Origin: Gaiellasilicea sp963791905
Lineage (GTDB): Bacteria; Actinomycetota; Thermoleophilia; Gaiellales; Gaiellaceae
Reading direction: 5' to 3'
Assembly: GCA_963791905.1 (NCBI GenBank)
Contig: CAWBTX010000006.1
Span: 620,001 to 684,000, forward strand
DNA: 64,000 nt
Part shown: positions 30,009 to 38,467 of the stretch, piece after piece
Position numbering within the stretch: the stretch's first letter is position 1
Layout of the letters: the number at the start of each line of letters is the position of its first letter
The notes under the pieces: model-generated
Database searches by the model: none
The model's input: only the letters and a program-made list of their open reading frames with translations
Told to the model about the DNA's origin: nothing
Program-made: the position numbers and the translations under genes

Positions 30009-31415
30009 TCAGCCGGCCTGCTTGATCCGTGCGGTCAGTTCCTGCACAAGGTTGTACACCGAGCGATCCTCGCGGATCATGCCCTCGATCTTCGCGTTCG
30101 CGTGCATGACGGTCGTGTGATCGCGCCCGCCGAACTCCTTGCCGATCTTCGGCAGCGACGAGTCCGTCAGCGCGCGCGAGAGGTACATCGCCACCTGCCG
30201 CGGGTAGGCGATCGCCTGCGAGCGCTTGGCGCTGCAGAGCTCGTTGACGCTCATGCCGAAGCGCTCGGAGACCGTCTCCTGGATCCGGCGGATCGAGATC
30301 TCCACGGCCTGGCCCTTGAGGGAAGACGTCCTTCAGCACGTCCTCGGCGAGCTCGACCGTCATCGGCCGGCCGGTCAGCGAGGAGAAGGCGACGACGCGC
30401 GTCAGCGCGCCCTCGAGCTCCCGGATGTTCGTCGTGACGCGCTCGGCGACGTGGGTGACGACGTCCGGGTCGTCGATGCGGATGCCGTCCGTCTTCACCT
30501 TCTTGCGCAGGATCGCGATCCGCGTCTCGAGGTCGGGCGGCTGGATGTCGGTGATCAGCCCCCACTCGAACCGGGAGCGCAGGCGCGCCTCGAGCGTCGC
30601 GATCTCCTTCGGCGGCCGGTCGGACGAGATCACGATCTGGCTGCCCGGACTCGTAGAGCGAGTTGAAGGTGTGGAAGAACTCCTCCTGGATCCGCTCCTT
30701 GCCCTCGAAGAACTGGACGTCGTCGACGAGCAGCAGGTCGTAGTTGCGGTACCGGTGCTTGAAGCCCTCGATGCGCTTGTCGCGGAGCGAGTTGATGAAG
30801 TCGTTCATGAAGGTCTCGCTCGTGACGTAGCGCGCGGTGAGGCCGTTGCCGTGCGCGGCGATGTACTGCCCGATCGCCTGCAGCAGGTGCGTCTTGCCGA
30901 GGCCGGTGCCGCCGTAGATGAAGAGCGGGTTGTACGCCTGCGCCGGCGCCTCGGCGACGGCGAGCGCAGCCGCATGGGCGAAGCGGTTCGACGAGCCGAT
31001 CACGAAGAGGTCGAACGTGTACTTCTGGGCTCATGCCGACCATCGGCTCCGGCTCGGGCGCCGGCGGCGTCTCGTCGCGGGCGGGCGCATCCGGCGTCGC
31101 GCCGTTGCCGTTGCGGACGGTGAGGCGGACGTGGACCTCGTGGCCGGTGGCGTCCTTCAGGGCCGCAGTGATCAGGCCGAGGAAGTGGCTCTCGATCCAC
31201 TCACGCGTGAAATCGTTCGGGACGGAGAGCGTAAATGTGTCGTCGGAGAGGTCCGCGCCGGCCGATTCGGCGAACCAGGTGCCGAAGGTCGCCTCGTTGA
31301 GCGCCCCCCTCAGTCGACCTGCAACTTCCTCCCACAGCCCCTCGGGGGTCAGCTCGTTTGGTGCTCCACAGCGGCGGCTCGGCTCCTCTCGCGGGTCGAA
31401 CGAAGGCGCGAGCAT
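30009..31415 (-). CDS. dnaA: Chromosomal replication initiator DnaA, three frameshifts
   Basis: This is the AAA+ initiator that opens oriC, about 467 aa after correction. Domain I starts near LWEEVAGRLRGAL. The AAA+ domain has Walker A GGTGLGKTHLLQAIG and Walker B LLLVDDVQFFEGK. Box VII-type residues and sensor 1 (VISSDRPPKEI region) follow. Domain IV has the DNA-binding signature GGRDHTTVMHANAKIE. Frame breaks near 31026-31031, 30641-30648 and 30311-30317 each need one base removed. ATG 31415 is chosen because it precedes the first conserved helix. Divergent from rpmH across the putative origin. Confidence 0.96.
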
Positions 31416-31606
31416 AGCAGCGTCTCCGGACGGCGCTCTCAAGCGCTCGCGAAAAAGTACGCAATTTGCAGGGATTTTCCCTCGTCCACACAACTATCCA
31501 CAGGTGTGGAAAGCCTGGGGCCGGAGTACCGCAGACGGTGCGCTTTTGCGGCCCTTTCACACAGCCGTTGCACGGTGTGGAAAACGCGAGCTCGAAAGAC
31601 CTCGTC
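31416..31606. other. Putative chromosomal replication origin (oriC)
   Basis: The dnaA-rpmH gap has several DnaA-box matches to TTWTNCACA: an exact reverse TTTTCCACA at 31576-31584, and one-mismatch boxes at 31494-31502, 31505-31513 (reverse) and 31555-31563. A two-mismatch word sits at 31482-31490. Two boxes face each other across two bases. An AT-rich run with AAAAAGTACGCAATTTGCAG lies beside them (about 31453-31479). Genes on both sides are transcribed away from this point, as expected for a bidirectional origin. Confidence 0.7.
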
Positions 31607-31637
31607 TATACTTTTGCGACCCGCCCCTCGGCGGGGT
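31607..31637 (+). promoter_or_regulatory. rpmH promoter -10 and leader hairpin
   Basis: TATACT at 31607-31612 is a good -10 box. Eight bases later CCCGCC (31620-31625) and GGCGGG (31630-31635) form a tight hairpin followed by GTTTCTTT. This could be a 5'-end stabiliser or an attenuator in the ribosomal-protein L34 leader. No clear -35 box. Confidence 0.5.
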
Positions 31638-31679
31638 TTCTTTCGTCCCGGAAAGTACGACAGGAACGAGTCGGACTCC

Positions 31680-31814
31680 GTGAAACGCACCTACCAGCCC
31701 AACGTCCGCCGCCGCAAGCGCAAGCACGGCTTCCGGGCCCGGATGTCGACCGGCGCCGGCCAGGCGATCATCAAGCGCCGCCGCGCGAAGGGCCGCAAGC
31801 GCCTCTCCGCGTAG
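31680..31814 (+). CDS. rpmH: 50S ribosomal protein L34
   Basis: This is the small basic ribosomal protein that forms part of the large subunit, 44 aa, highly enriched in Arg and Lys. KRTYQPNVRRRKRKHGFRAR and GRKRLSA are the conserved ends. The start is GTG 31680. The rpmH-rnpA-yidD-yidC-jag-rsmG order beside dnaA is the conserved bacterial origin arrangement. The gene is intact despite lying in the indel-rich segment. Confidence 0.96.
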   Translation: MKRTYQPNVRRRKRKHGFRARMSTGAGQAIIKRRRAKGRKRLSA

Positions 31815-31842
31815 CGCGGCAACCCGCGCTATCGTCATCAGC

Positions 31843-32195
31843 GTGCAGCGCCGGAACCGCCTGTCCCGCTCCAGGGACTTCGACTCCGTGTACCGACAGG
31901 GGCGCTCGGTGTCGACCCGGTTCCTCGTCCTCTACTGGTTCCCGCGTCCCGCGGACGAGCGAGCAGGAGCCGCGCCTCGGCCTTGCCGTGCCGAAGTCGG
32001 TCGGCGGCGCAGTCGTGCGCAACCGCGTGAAGCGACAGCTGCGCGAGACGTGGCGCGAGGCTGTCCGGGCAGGCGCGTCCGGGACACGACTACGTGCTCG
32101 TGGCGAGGCCGGCGCTTGCGGAGCCCGCCGACACGCGCGGCCACGAGTGGCTGCGCGAGCGCGTGGCCGAGGTGCTGGAGAAGGCGGCCGCATGA
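31843..32195 (+). CDS. rnpA: Ribonuclease P protein component, two frameshifts
   Basis: This protein cofactor of RNase P helps the catalytic RNA mature tRNA 5' ends. It begins RRNRLSRSRDFDSVYRQGRS and has the core motif VRNRVKRQLRE, the RNR signature that contacts RNA. Extra bases near 31961 and 32081-32084 shift the frame; removal gives 116 aa, the usual size. The start is GTG 31843, 28 bases after rpmH. Its stop overlaps the yidD start (ATGA). Confidence 0.92.
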
Positions 32196-32402
32196 GGTAC
32201 GTCGGCGTTCGGAGTCGTCTAGGCGTGGCGGTACAGCTTCGGGCTGCTCACGCCGGCGGGGACCTGCAAGTACCACCCGAGCTGCTCGCAGTACGCGCTC
32301 GACGCGCTCCACAAGCACGGGCTCTTCAAGGGCTCTGCGAAGGCCGCCTGGCGGCTGCTCCGCTGTAATCCCTGGAGCCACGGCGGGGTCGACTACGCAT
32401 GA
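32192..32402 (+). CDS. yidD: Membrane protein insertion efficiency factor YidD, one frameshift
   Basis: This is a small protein of the DUF37 family that assists membrane protein insertion next to YidC. The core TPAGTCKYHPSCSQYALDAL contains the three conserved cysteines in CxYxPSCS-type spacing. The end NPWSHGGVDYA is also typical. One extra base at about 32219-32223 would otherwise bring in a TAG; removing it gives 69 aa. Overlaps rnpA upstream and yidC downstream by four bases each. Confidence 0.92.
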
Positions 32403-33238
32403 TCGTCGCCGGCATCCTGACCCCGCTCGAGGACCTGCTGACGTGGGCGCTCGAGAGCCTGCACACGACCGTCGGCCTCACCTGGGCCTGGTCGATCGTC
32501 GCGCTCGTCGTGATCGTGCGGATGCTGCTCGTGCCGGTGACGGTGCGGCAGATCCACTCGATGCAGAACCTCCAGGCGCACGCGCCGGAGATGAAGGCGA
32601 TCCAGCAGCGCTGGAAGCACGACCGGCAGCGGATGAACGCCGAGCTGATGCAGTTCTACAAGGACAACCAGATCAACCCGGCCTCGTCGTGCCTGCCGAT
32701 CCTGTTCCAGATCCCGATCTTCATCGGGCTCTTCTTCGTGCTGCGCGACTTCGAGAAGGAGATCCTGCCGCTGTACAGGCGCGGCGGAGTCGAGACCTCG
32801 AGTGGCTCGGCCTGATCAACATCACGGACGACACGAGCGTCGGCTGGGGCCCGCTGCTCATCGTCGCCTACGCGATCAGCCAGCTCACGTCGACGTACCT
32901 GATGTCGACGACGATGCAGCCGGCGCAGCGGGCGCTGATGCTGATCCTGCCGATCGCCTTCATCCCCTTCGTCCTCAGCTTCCCGTCCGGTCTGATGGTC
33001 TACTGGCTGACGACGAACCTGTGGACGACCGGCCAGGGCCTGATCACGCGGAAGCTCGTGCCGAAGAAGGAGCCGCCGCCGAAGAAGAGCTCGCGGACGC
33101 CTCCGAAGCAGGAGGCCGCGAAGCCAGCCCGACGACGGCACGGCGCCCGCACGTCAGGAGGCGAAGGAGGGCAACGGCTCGAGTCAGCCTCCTCGCGTGC
33201 GCAAGGTCAAGCGGAAGAAGGGCGGCGCGCGCCGTTGA
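32399..33238 (+). CDS. yidC: Membrane protein insertase YidC/Oxa1, frameshifted
   Basis: This Sec-associated insertase has five membrane helices, about 278 aa. The N-terminal helix starts MIVAGILTPLEDLLTWALE, and WAWSIVALVVIVRMLLVPVT carries the helix with the conserved arginine. The coiled cytoplasmic loop QNLQAHAPEMKAIQQRWK follows. LPILFQIPIFIGLFFVL and LPIAFIPFVLSFPSGLMVYW are later helices. The frame breaks near 32780-32800 (a missing base or two extra bases) and once near 33131. The C-terminal tail is lysine-rich, suiting ribosome contact. The ATG overlaps the yidD stop. Confidence 0.93.
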
Positions 33239-33251
33239 CGGAGGCGCGGCG

Positions 33252-33947
33252 GTGACCGAGGTGTCGACCGAGATGACGGGGGAGACGGTCGGCGAGGCGA
33301 AGTGGGCCGCGCTCCGCGAGCTCGAGCGGATGCACCCTGGCCTCGACAAGAGCGCCGTCCGCTTCCAGATCGTGAGCGAGGGCCAGCGCGGCCTGCTCGG
33401 GGTCGGCTACGAGCCGGCGCGCGTCGTCGCGAGCATCGAGGGCGAGGCCGCCGTTGCTGCCGCCGACGAGCCCGCTCCGGTCGACGAGAGCGACGACGCT
33501 GCGCTGCTGCGCGAGCTCGTCTCGAGGATCGCGACCGAGATCGGCGCCCAGTGCTCGATCGAGATCGACGAGAGCGGCGAGGAGATTCTCGTCACGTGCT
33601 CGGGCCGCGAGCTCGGAATGCTGATCGGCCGCCACGGCCAGACGATCGACGCCATCCAGTACCTCGCGAACGCGATCCTCTTCCGCGCCCACGAGGATCG
33701 GAAGCGCGTGATCGTGGACGCGGCCGGCTACCGGGCCCGCCGTCAGGCGGCGCTCGACGGGATCGCGCTGCGCGCGGCCGAGCGCGCTTCGGCCACGGGC
33801 CAGCGCGTCGAACTGGAGACGATGTCCGCGGTCGAGCGGCGGATCGTCCACGAGCGGCTGAAGGACGATCCCGAGGTCGAGACGCTCAGCGAAGGCACCG
33901 AGCCGAACCGCTACGTCGTCGTCATCCCCCGCTCCATCTCTGTCTGA
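33252..33947 (+). CDS. khpB: RNA-binding protein Jag/KhpB (KH-R3H)
   Basis: This is a protein with an N-terminal Jag domain, a central KH domain and a C-terminal R3H domain, 231 aa, linked to cell-division and small-RNA control in other bacteria. EAKWAALRELERM belongs to the Jag_N part. LGMLIGRHGQTIDAIQYL is the KH GxxG loop. VERRIVHERLKDD is the R3H-type end. The start is GTG 33252, 13 bases after yidC. The reading frame is intact, one of few long genes without an indel in this segment. Confidence 0.92.
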   Translation: MTEVSTEMTGETVGEAKWAALRELERMHPGLDKSAVRFQIVSEGQRGLLGVGYEPARVVASIEGEAAVAAADEPAPVDESDDAALLRELVSRIATEIGAQCSIEIDESGEEILVTCSGRELGMLIGRHGQTIDAIQYLANAILFRAHEDRKRVIVDAAGYRARRQAALDGIALRAAERASATGQRVELETMSAVERRIVHERLKDDPEVETLSEGTEPNRYVVVIPRSISV

Positions 33948-34527
33948 CCTCCTCGAGCGCTGGCTCGACGCCGTCCTGGCGACGCCCGGACTGACGGCGA
34001 TCCGCGACCGCGGCGAGGCGCGGCGGGTGCTGTTGGACGATGCGCTCGCCGGACTCGAGGTGGTGCGGCCCTTCGAGGGGCCGATCGTGGACGTCGGCTC
34101 CGGCGGCGGCACGCCGGGCATCCCGCTGGCCGCGGCGCTTCCGGAGCGCGAGGTGACGCTGCTCGAGGCGGAGCGCCGCAAGGCGGACTTCCTCGAGCGC
34201 TGGACGCACGAGCTCCCGAACCTGCGCGTGATCTGGGGCCGCGCCGAGGAGCAAGCAACAGACTGTTACAAGGTTGCGGTCGCGAAGGCGCTCGCGCCTC
34301 CGCCCGTCGCGGCGGAGTGGTGCCTCCCGCTCGTCGCCGTGGGCGGCGCGGTCGTCCTCTGGGTCGGGCCGAGTGCGGAGCCCGACCGCGTGGCGCGTGT
34401 GGCGGAGCAGCTCGGCGGCGAGCTCGCGGAGTCCCCGCCGGGGTTCCTCGTCGTGCGCAAGGTCGCTCCCACTCCAGCGGGATTCCCCCGCCGTCCGGGG
34501 ATGGCGAGGAAGCGACCGCTCGCGTAG
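33940..34527 (+). CDS. rsmG: 16S rRNA m7G527 methyltransferase RsmG
   Basis: This SAM-dependent enzyme methylates G527 of 16S rRNA, about 195 aa. The SAM site is IVDVGSGGGTPGIPLA. The following VTLLEAERRKADFLERW and the ending FPRRPGMARKRPL are typical RsmG. The conserved N-terminal helix (SDLLERWLDAVL) lies before the first GTG (34027). No ATG, GTG or TTG is present there, so CTG 33940, overlapping the jag stop, is the inferred start. It is the last gene of the rpmH operon before the parAB pair. Confidence 0.87.
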   Translation: MSDLLERWLDAVLATPGLTAIRDRGEARRVLLDDALAGLEVVRPFEGPIVDVGSGGGTPGIPLAAALPEREVTLLEAERRKADFLERWTHELPNLRVIWGRAEEQATDCYKVAVAKALAPPPVAAEWCLPLVAVGGAVVLWVGPSAEPDRVARVAEQLGGELAESPPGFLVVRKVAPTPAGFPRRPGMARKRPLA

Positions 34528-34541
34528 TTAGCAACAGTCTG

Positions 34542-35208
34542 TTACTTGGCGTCGATCCAGAAGGCGCGGTAGGCGAGGCGAGGATGCGGGTGCGGCCGCT
34601 CGGAGCGGCCGGCGGGGTCGAAGCCCCACGAGGCGACCTCGGCCTCGAGCGCCCGCTCCACCCGTTCCTCGTTGAAGACGCCGATCACGACTCTGCCGGC
34701 GAACGCGAGCAGGTGCTCGACGAGCTCGCGGCGACGGGGCGGCGGCACGTAGTCGAGGCCGGTCCGGGCTACGTCGAATCGGCGCGGCGGTTCCCATTCG
34801 AGCGCGTTGCCGACCCAGATGCGGTCGGCCCAGCGCGGCAGCCGCCTGCGCGCGAGCTCGGCCAGCTCGGGCGAGATGTCGAGCCCGTACGGCTCCACTC
34901 CAGCCCAGACGGCCATGCTCTCCATCAGCAGCCCGTTCGCGCACCCGACGTCGAGGAACGCCTGCCCCGGCTCGACTGCGTCGAGCCAGCAGCGAGCGCG
35001 CGTACTCCCAGCCGGCCTTGTCACGGCTCGACCCGGAGCCACCCTGCGGCGTCTCGGCTGCGAGGTAGGCCGGGACGACGAGCGCGGCGCTCGCTGCGTG
35101 CCAGCCCTCGTCGTCGAGCTCACCTCGCGCGTAGGCGGCGTCGATCTCCGCGACCTCGCGCCACGCGCCCTCCTTTGCCGCGGCGAGCTCCTCGTCCACC
35201 GTGCTCAC
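34542..35208 (-). CDS. SAM-dependent class I methyltransferase, one frameshift
   Basis: This is a Rossmann-fold methyltransferase of about 221 aa with unknown substrate. The SAM-binding motif I is AFLDVGCANGLLMESM, and GLDISPELAELA is motif II. One extra base around 34988-34994 breaks the frame between WEYARS and WLDAVEPG. The GTG start at 35208 lies only 12 bases from the parA start on the other strand, so the promoters of both must overlap coding sequence. The C-terminal half is rich in Arg and aromatic residues, without a family-specific signal I recognise. Confidence 0.8.
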
Positions 35209-35220
35209 TAACCTAGCTGC

Positions 35221-35976
35221 GTGCCCGGGACGATCTACGCGCTCGCGAACCAGAAGGGCGGGGTCGGCAAGACGACGACCGCTGTCAACCTCTCCGCCTG
35301 CCTCGCCGAGGCCGGCGAGCAGGCCCTCCTCGTCGATCTCGACCCGCAGGCGAACGCGACCTCAGGGTTGGGGGAGCGGGCGAACGGGACCTCCAGCTAC
35401 GACCTGCTCGACGGCGCCCCGGTCGCCGAGATCGCGCGGCCGACTCGGTTCGCGAACCTCGAGCTCGTGCCCGCGAAGGCAGACCTGGCCGGAGCCGCGG
35501 TCGAGCTCTCGCGCCATGCCGACGGAGAGCGCTATCTGAGCGGCTCGCTCGCCACCGCGCGCGACCGCTACGGGTTCACCTTCCTCGATTGCCCGCCCTC
35601 CTTCGGGCCGCTCACGGTGAACGCGCTCGCGGCCGCCGACCGGGTGATCGTGCCGGTGCAGGCCGAGTACTACGCGCTCGAGGGGCTCTCCCAGCTCCTC
35701 GGCTCGATCGAGCTCGTGAAGGCGCGCCTCAATCCGAGGCTCGGGATCGCGGGCATCCTGCTGACGATGGTCGACGGCCGCACGCGGCTCGCCGCCCAGG
35801 TCGAGGAGGAGCTGCGCAGGCACTTCGGCGGACTCGTCTTCTCCACCGTCGTGCCGCGCTCGGTCCGGCTCGCCGAGGCGCCGAGCCACGGCCTCCCTGC
35901 GATCGCGTACGACCGCCACTCCAGCGGAGCGGAGGCGTACTGGAAGGTGGCGATGGAACTTGTCCAGCGCTCCTAG
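35221..35976 (+). CDS. parA: Chromosome-partitioning ATPase ParA (Soj)
   Basis: This Walker-type ATPase moves ParB-origin complexes, 251 aa. The deviant Walker A is ANQKGGVGKTTTAVNL. LLVDLDPQANATSGLG holds the A' motif, and TFLDCPPSFGPLTVNAL holds Walker B. The start GTG 35221 places the P-loop near residue 12, normal for Soj. The gene is intact. Its stop lies within the beginning of parB, so the two are translationally coupled. It is next to the putative origin, where parAB is expected. Confidence 0.95.
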   Translation: MPGTIYALANQKGGVGKTTTAVNLSACLAEAGEQALLVDLDPQANATSGLGERANGTSSYDLLDGAPVAEIARPTRFANLELVPAKADLAGAAVELSRHADGERYLSGSLATARDRYGFTFLDCPPSFGPLTVNALAAADRVIVPVQAEYYALEGLSQLLGSIELVKARLNPRLGIAGILLTMVDGRTRLAAQVEEELRRHFGGLVFSTVVPRSVRLAEAPSHGLPAIAYDRHSSGAEAYWKVAMELVQRS

Positions 35977-36797
35977 GCGGGGCCTCGGCCGCGGCCTCGA
36001 GGTGTTGATCGGCGGCAACGAGTCGACCACCCAGCTCGCGGACCTGCCGGTCGACTCGATCCACGCGAACCCGCGCCAGCCCCGCCGTCGGTTCGAGCCC
36101 GAGGCGACGGCCGGCCTCGCGAGCTCGCTGAAGCAGGAGGGACTGCTGCAGCCGATCGTCGTCCGGCCGCGCGCCGCCGGCGGCTACGAGCTGATCGCGG
36201 GCGAGCGCCGCCTGCGGGCCGCGCGCGAGGCCGGCATGGAGACGCTCGCGGCGATCGTGCGCGAGGCGGACGACCGGGACTCGCTCCTCCTCGCGCTCGT
36301 CGAGAACGTCGCGCGCGAGCAGCTCTCGCCCGTTGAGGAGGCGCGCGCGTACGCGTCGCTCGTCGACGAGTTCGAGCTGTCGCTCGGTGACGTTGCGGAG
36401 CGTGTCGGCCGCTCGAAGCCCTCCGTCTCGAACCGCCTGCGGCTGCTCGAGCTGCCGGAGGAGGTGCTGTGGATGGTCGCGCGCGGCGAGCTCACCGAGG
36501 GTCACGCGCGCGCGGTGCTCGCGCTGCCCGATCACGACGCTCGCAAGCGGCTTGCGAAGCGGATCGTGAAGGAAGGGATGTCCGTCCGCGGGGCGGAGAA
36601 GAGCGGCGCAGGACGGCGGCGCCGCCCGCCGCCCGCGTGGCGCGGCGAAGGTCGACCCGCTCATGGCGGAACGAGCGCGTGCGGCCGCGGAGCACGTCAC
36701 CGGCTTCCCGGCGCGCGTCAGCGCCGGCAAGCTCGAGATCCACTTCGGCAACGAGGTCAAGCTCGAGGAACTCGTGGAGACGCTCGAGGCGCTGTAG
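35960..36797 (+). CDS. parB: Chromosome-partitioning protein ParB (Spo0J), one frameshift
   Basis: This CTP-dependent clamp binds parS sites near the origin, 278 aa corrected. The N-terminal RGLGRGLEVLIGG may contact ParA. HANPRQPRRRF and the CTP-binding ELIAGERRLRAAREAG and LVENVAREQLSPVEEARAY follow. The helix-turn-helix is LGDVAERVGRSKPSVSNRLRLL. The C-terminal dimer domain reads GKLEIHFGNEVKLEELVETL. One extra base near 36601 breaks the frame. The start is TTG 35960, inside parA. A parS-like palindrome lies at 55753. Confidence 0.94.
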
Positions 36798-36826
36798 CGC
36801 CGACCGCGGCTACAATCCGCCCTCGC

Positions 36827-36900
36827 GGGCGATTAGCTCAGTTGGTTAGAGCGCCGCTCTGATAAGGCGGAGGTCCGTGGTTCGAATCCACGATCGCCCA
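36827..36900 (+). tRNA. tRNA-Ile (GAT anticodon)
   Basis: A 74-nt tRNA. The acceptor stem pairs GGGCGAT (36827-36833) with ATCGCCC (36893-36899), with discriminator A at 36900. The D arm contains TAGCTCAGTTGGTTAGAGC, the anticodon loop CTGATAA reads GAT, and the T arm holds GGTTCGAATCC. CCA is not encoded. TACAAT at 36811-36816 may be its -10 box. Confidence 0.97.
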
Positions 36901-36925
36901 CTCTCGCGACCTTGATGCGGCCTTC

Positions 36926-37175
36926 TCAGTGGAAGCACGCCGTGCGGCGCACGTAGTCCTCGACCGCGAGCAGGAACTGCTCGTCGCTCGCGATCTCGGC
37001 GATCGTCCCCTTCGTCGCCTCGTCGACGTCGCCGTCGTCGTGAAGGGTGGTGATGAACGGCGCCAGCTTCCCTGCCTTCGACATCGCCGCCATTTGCAGG
37101 CAAAGGAGCTTCGTGTCCTCGTCCTGCGCGAGCGCCTCGAAGCGATTCGAGGTCGTGAACCCAGAGCTCGGCCAT
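36926..37175 (-). CDS. Small unknown protein (82 aa), one frameshift
   Basis: I do not recognise this family. The reading frame begins MAELWVHDLES at ATG 37175 and continues, after one extra base near 37141-37148 is removed, as EALAQDEDTKLLCLQMAAM. It ends with EIASDEQFLLAVEDYVRRTACFH. It is acidic and predicted helical, with two cysteines and no membrane segment. Codon use resembles that of its neighbours. It converges on the tRNA-Ile gene and diverges from the small protein at 37286. Confidence 0.55.
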
Positions 37176-37285
37176 CGAAGCTTCAACGGGGCTGCTGCCC
37201 AGGCGGTTACGCACTCGATCCAGGGATACGCGCATCCCTCGTTCGGGCCGACGAACGGAGTGGCGCTCTGCGGCGCTGCGGCGAA

Positions 37286-37454
37286 ATGACGATCGGCAGC
37301 CATGTCATCTACGAGGGACGGACCTACGTCCTGCGCGGGCTGGACCCGATGAGCGTGCCCGACCGGCTCGCCGACCTCCTCGACCCCGAGACCGGTGAGC
37401 GGCGTCCAGGCGCCGCTCGACGCCGTCGTCGCGGCCCTCCACCCGCCCTCGTAA
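37286..37454 (+). CDS. Small unknown protein (55 aa), one frameshift
   Basis: The frame starts MTIGSHVIYEGRTYVLRGLDPM at ATG 37286. After one extra base near 37401 is removed, it ends TGERVQAPLDAVVAALHPPS at TAA 37452-37454. GSHVIYEGRTYVLRGL looks like a small SH3-like beta barrel and resembles short hypothetical proteins of actinobacteria. That is an impression, not a family match. It lies 57 bases upstream of the bifunctional nuclease gene on the same strand. Confidence 0.5.
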
Positions 37455-37510
37455 GGGTTCGGTTTGCGCCGAAGCCCTCGGGCTACACTGAATCCGAGGC
37501 CCTCGTAGAG

Positions 37511-38036
37511 ATGCGCGAAATGGAGATCTACGGCGTCAGCTTCGACTTGGTCGGCAAGCAGCCGATCGTCCTGCTGAAGACGGCCGACGGAAACAAGTTC
37601 CTGCCGATCTGGATCGGCCACCCGGAGGCGGCGGCGATCCTGGTCAAGCTCCAGAACGCCTCGACGCCACGGCCGATGACGCACGATCTCGTCACGGACA
37701 TCCTCGGGCACCTCGATGCGGAGGTCGTCTCCGTCGCGGTCACCGAGCTGCGCGAGAACACGTTCTACGCACGCATCACGCTGCAGCTGAACGGCTCGGA
37801 GATCGAGATCGACTCCCGGCCGTCAGATGCGATCGCGCTCGCGGTCCGCTGCGGCGCCAAGATCTACGCGGCCGACGACGTCATCGACGAGTCCGGGATC
37901 GAGTTCGAGGGCGAGTCCGGTGACGCCGAGGAGCTCGGCGCGGTCACGCCCGCTCGCGGACCTCGATCCGGCCGAGTTCCGCCGCTTCCTCGACAGCGTC
38001 TCGCCCGACGAGTTCGCCAGGGAAGAAGAAGACTAG
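37511..38036 (+). CDS. Bifunctional nuclease-family protein (DUF151), one frameshift
   Basis: This protein carries the BFN/DUF151 domain, known in plants for RNase and DNase activity and widespread in bacteria with unclear role, about 174 aa corrected. GKQPIVLLKTADGNKFLPIWIG and the end of the domain ARITLQLNGSEIEIDSRPSDAIALAVR are diagnostic. The C-terminus is a UVR-like short helix (FRRFLDSVSPDEFARE). One extra base near 37951 breaks the frame. ATG 37511 is chosen; ATG 37520 is an alternative. It is convergent with chorismate mutase. Confidence 0.88.
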
Positions 38037-38046
38037 GAGGAGGAGA

Positions 38047-38334
38047 CTAGGTCGTCTCGTCGCGGCTCACCTCGCGCTTCGTGAGGTCGAGCAGCTCCGA
38101 GTAGATCTCCTTCAGGCCGTCGGCCGACAGGGGCCCGCGGTTCGCCCTCGTCAGGTACTGCAGCATCCACTCCTCGCGGGCCGGATCGAGGAAGTCGATG
38201 CCCCGCTCCTCCTTCACCTGCTTCAGCCGCGCGACGAGCTTCAGGCGGGCGTTGATCGCCTCGACGATCTTGACGTCGTTGTCGGAGAGCTGCTCGCGCA
38301 GCTGGCGGATGACGGGGTCATTCTCGGTGCTCAT
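38047..38334 (-). CDS. Chorismate mutase (AroQ type)
   Basis: This all-helical enzyme converts chorismate to prephenate for Phe/Tyr synthesis, 95 aa. The N-terminal helix VIRQLREQLSDNDVKIVEAINARLKLVARLKQVKEERG carries the usual AroQ arginine and lysine pattern (R11, R28, K39 equivalents), and DPAREEWML follows. It stands alone, not fused to prephenate dehydratase or DAHP synthase. The start codon lies inside a perfect inverted repeat (38332-38355), suggesting self or external control. The gene is intact. Confidence 0.88.
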   Translation of the reverse strand: MSTENDPVIRQLREQLSDNDVKIVEAINARLKLVARLKQVKEERGIDFLDPAREEWMLQYLTRANRGPLSADGLKEIYSELLDLTKREVSRDETT

Positions 38335-38355
38335 AGGCCGGCATCTTGGCCTATG
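38332..38355. promoter_or_regulatory. Inverted repeat over the chorismate mutase start
   Basis: CATAGGCC (38332-38339) and GGCCTATG (38348-38355) are perfect 8-bp arms around an 8-base spacer. The left arm contains the start codon (CAT on this strand). Binding of a protein here, or folding in the mRNA, would block translation initiation. Confidence 0.45.
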
Positions 38356-38369
38356 ACGGTGGAGGGGGT

Positions 38370-38443
38370 GTGGGGGAACCGGGAGGTTCCCCCACCTGAA
38401 ATGGGAAGAAGGGGGCTCGTGGGGGAAACATGGTTTCCCCCAC
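38370..38443. repeat. Two near-identical GTGGGGGAA hairpins in tandem
   Basis: Repeat 1: arms GTGGGGGAACC (38370-38380) and GGTTCCCCCAC (38385-38395). Repeat 2: arms GTGGGGGAAAC (38419-38429) and GTTTCCCCCAC (38433-38443). Each stem has 11 perfect pairs; the outer nine bases are the same. No T tract follows on either strand. They lie between the PrcB-like gene and chorismate mutase, both leftward. Confidence 0.75.
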
Positions 38444-38467
38444 GGGAGCGTGCCGTAGGCGCGCGAC

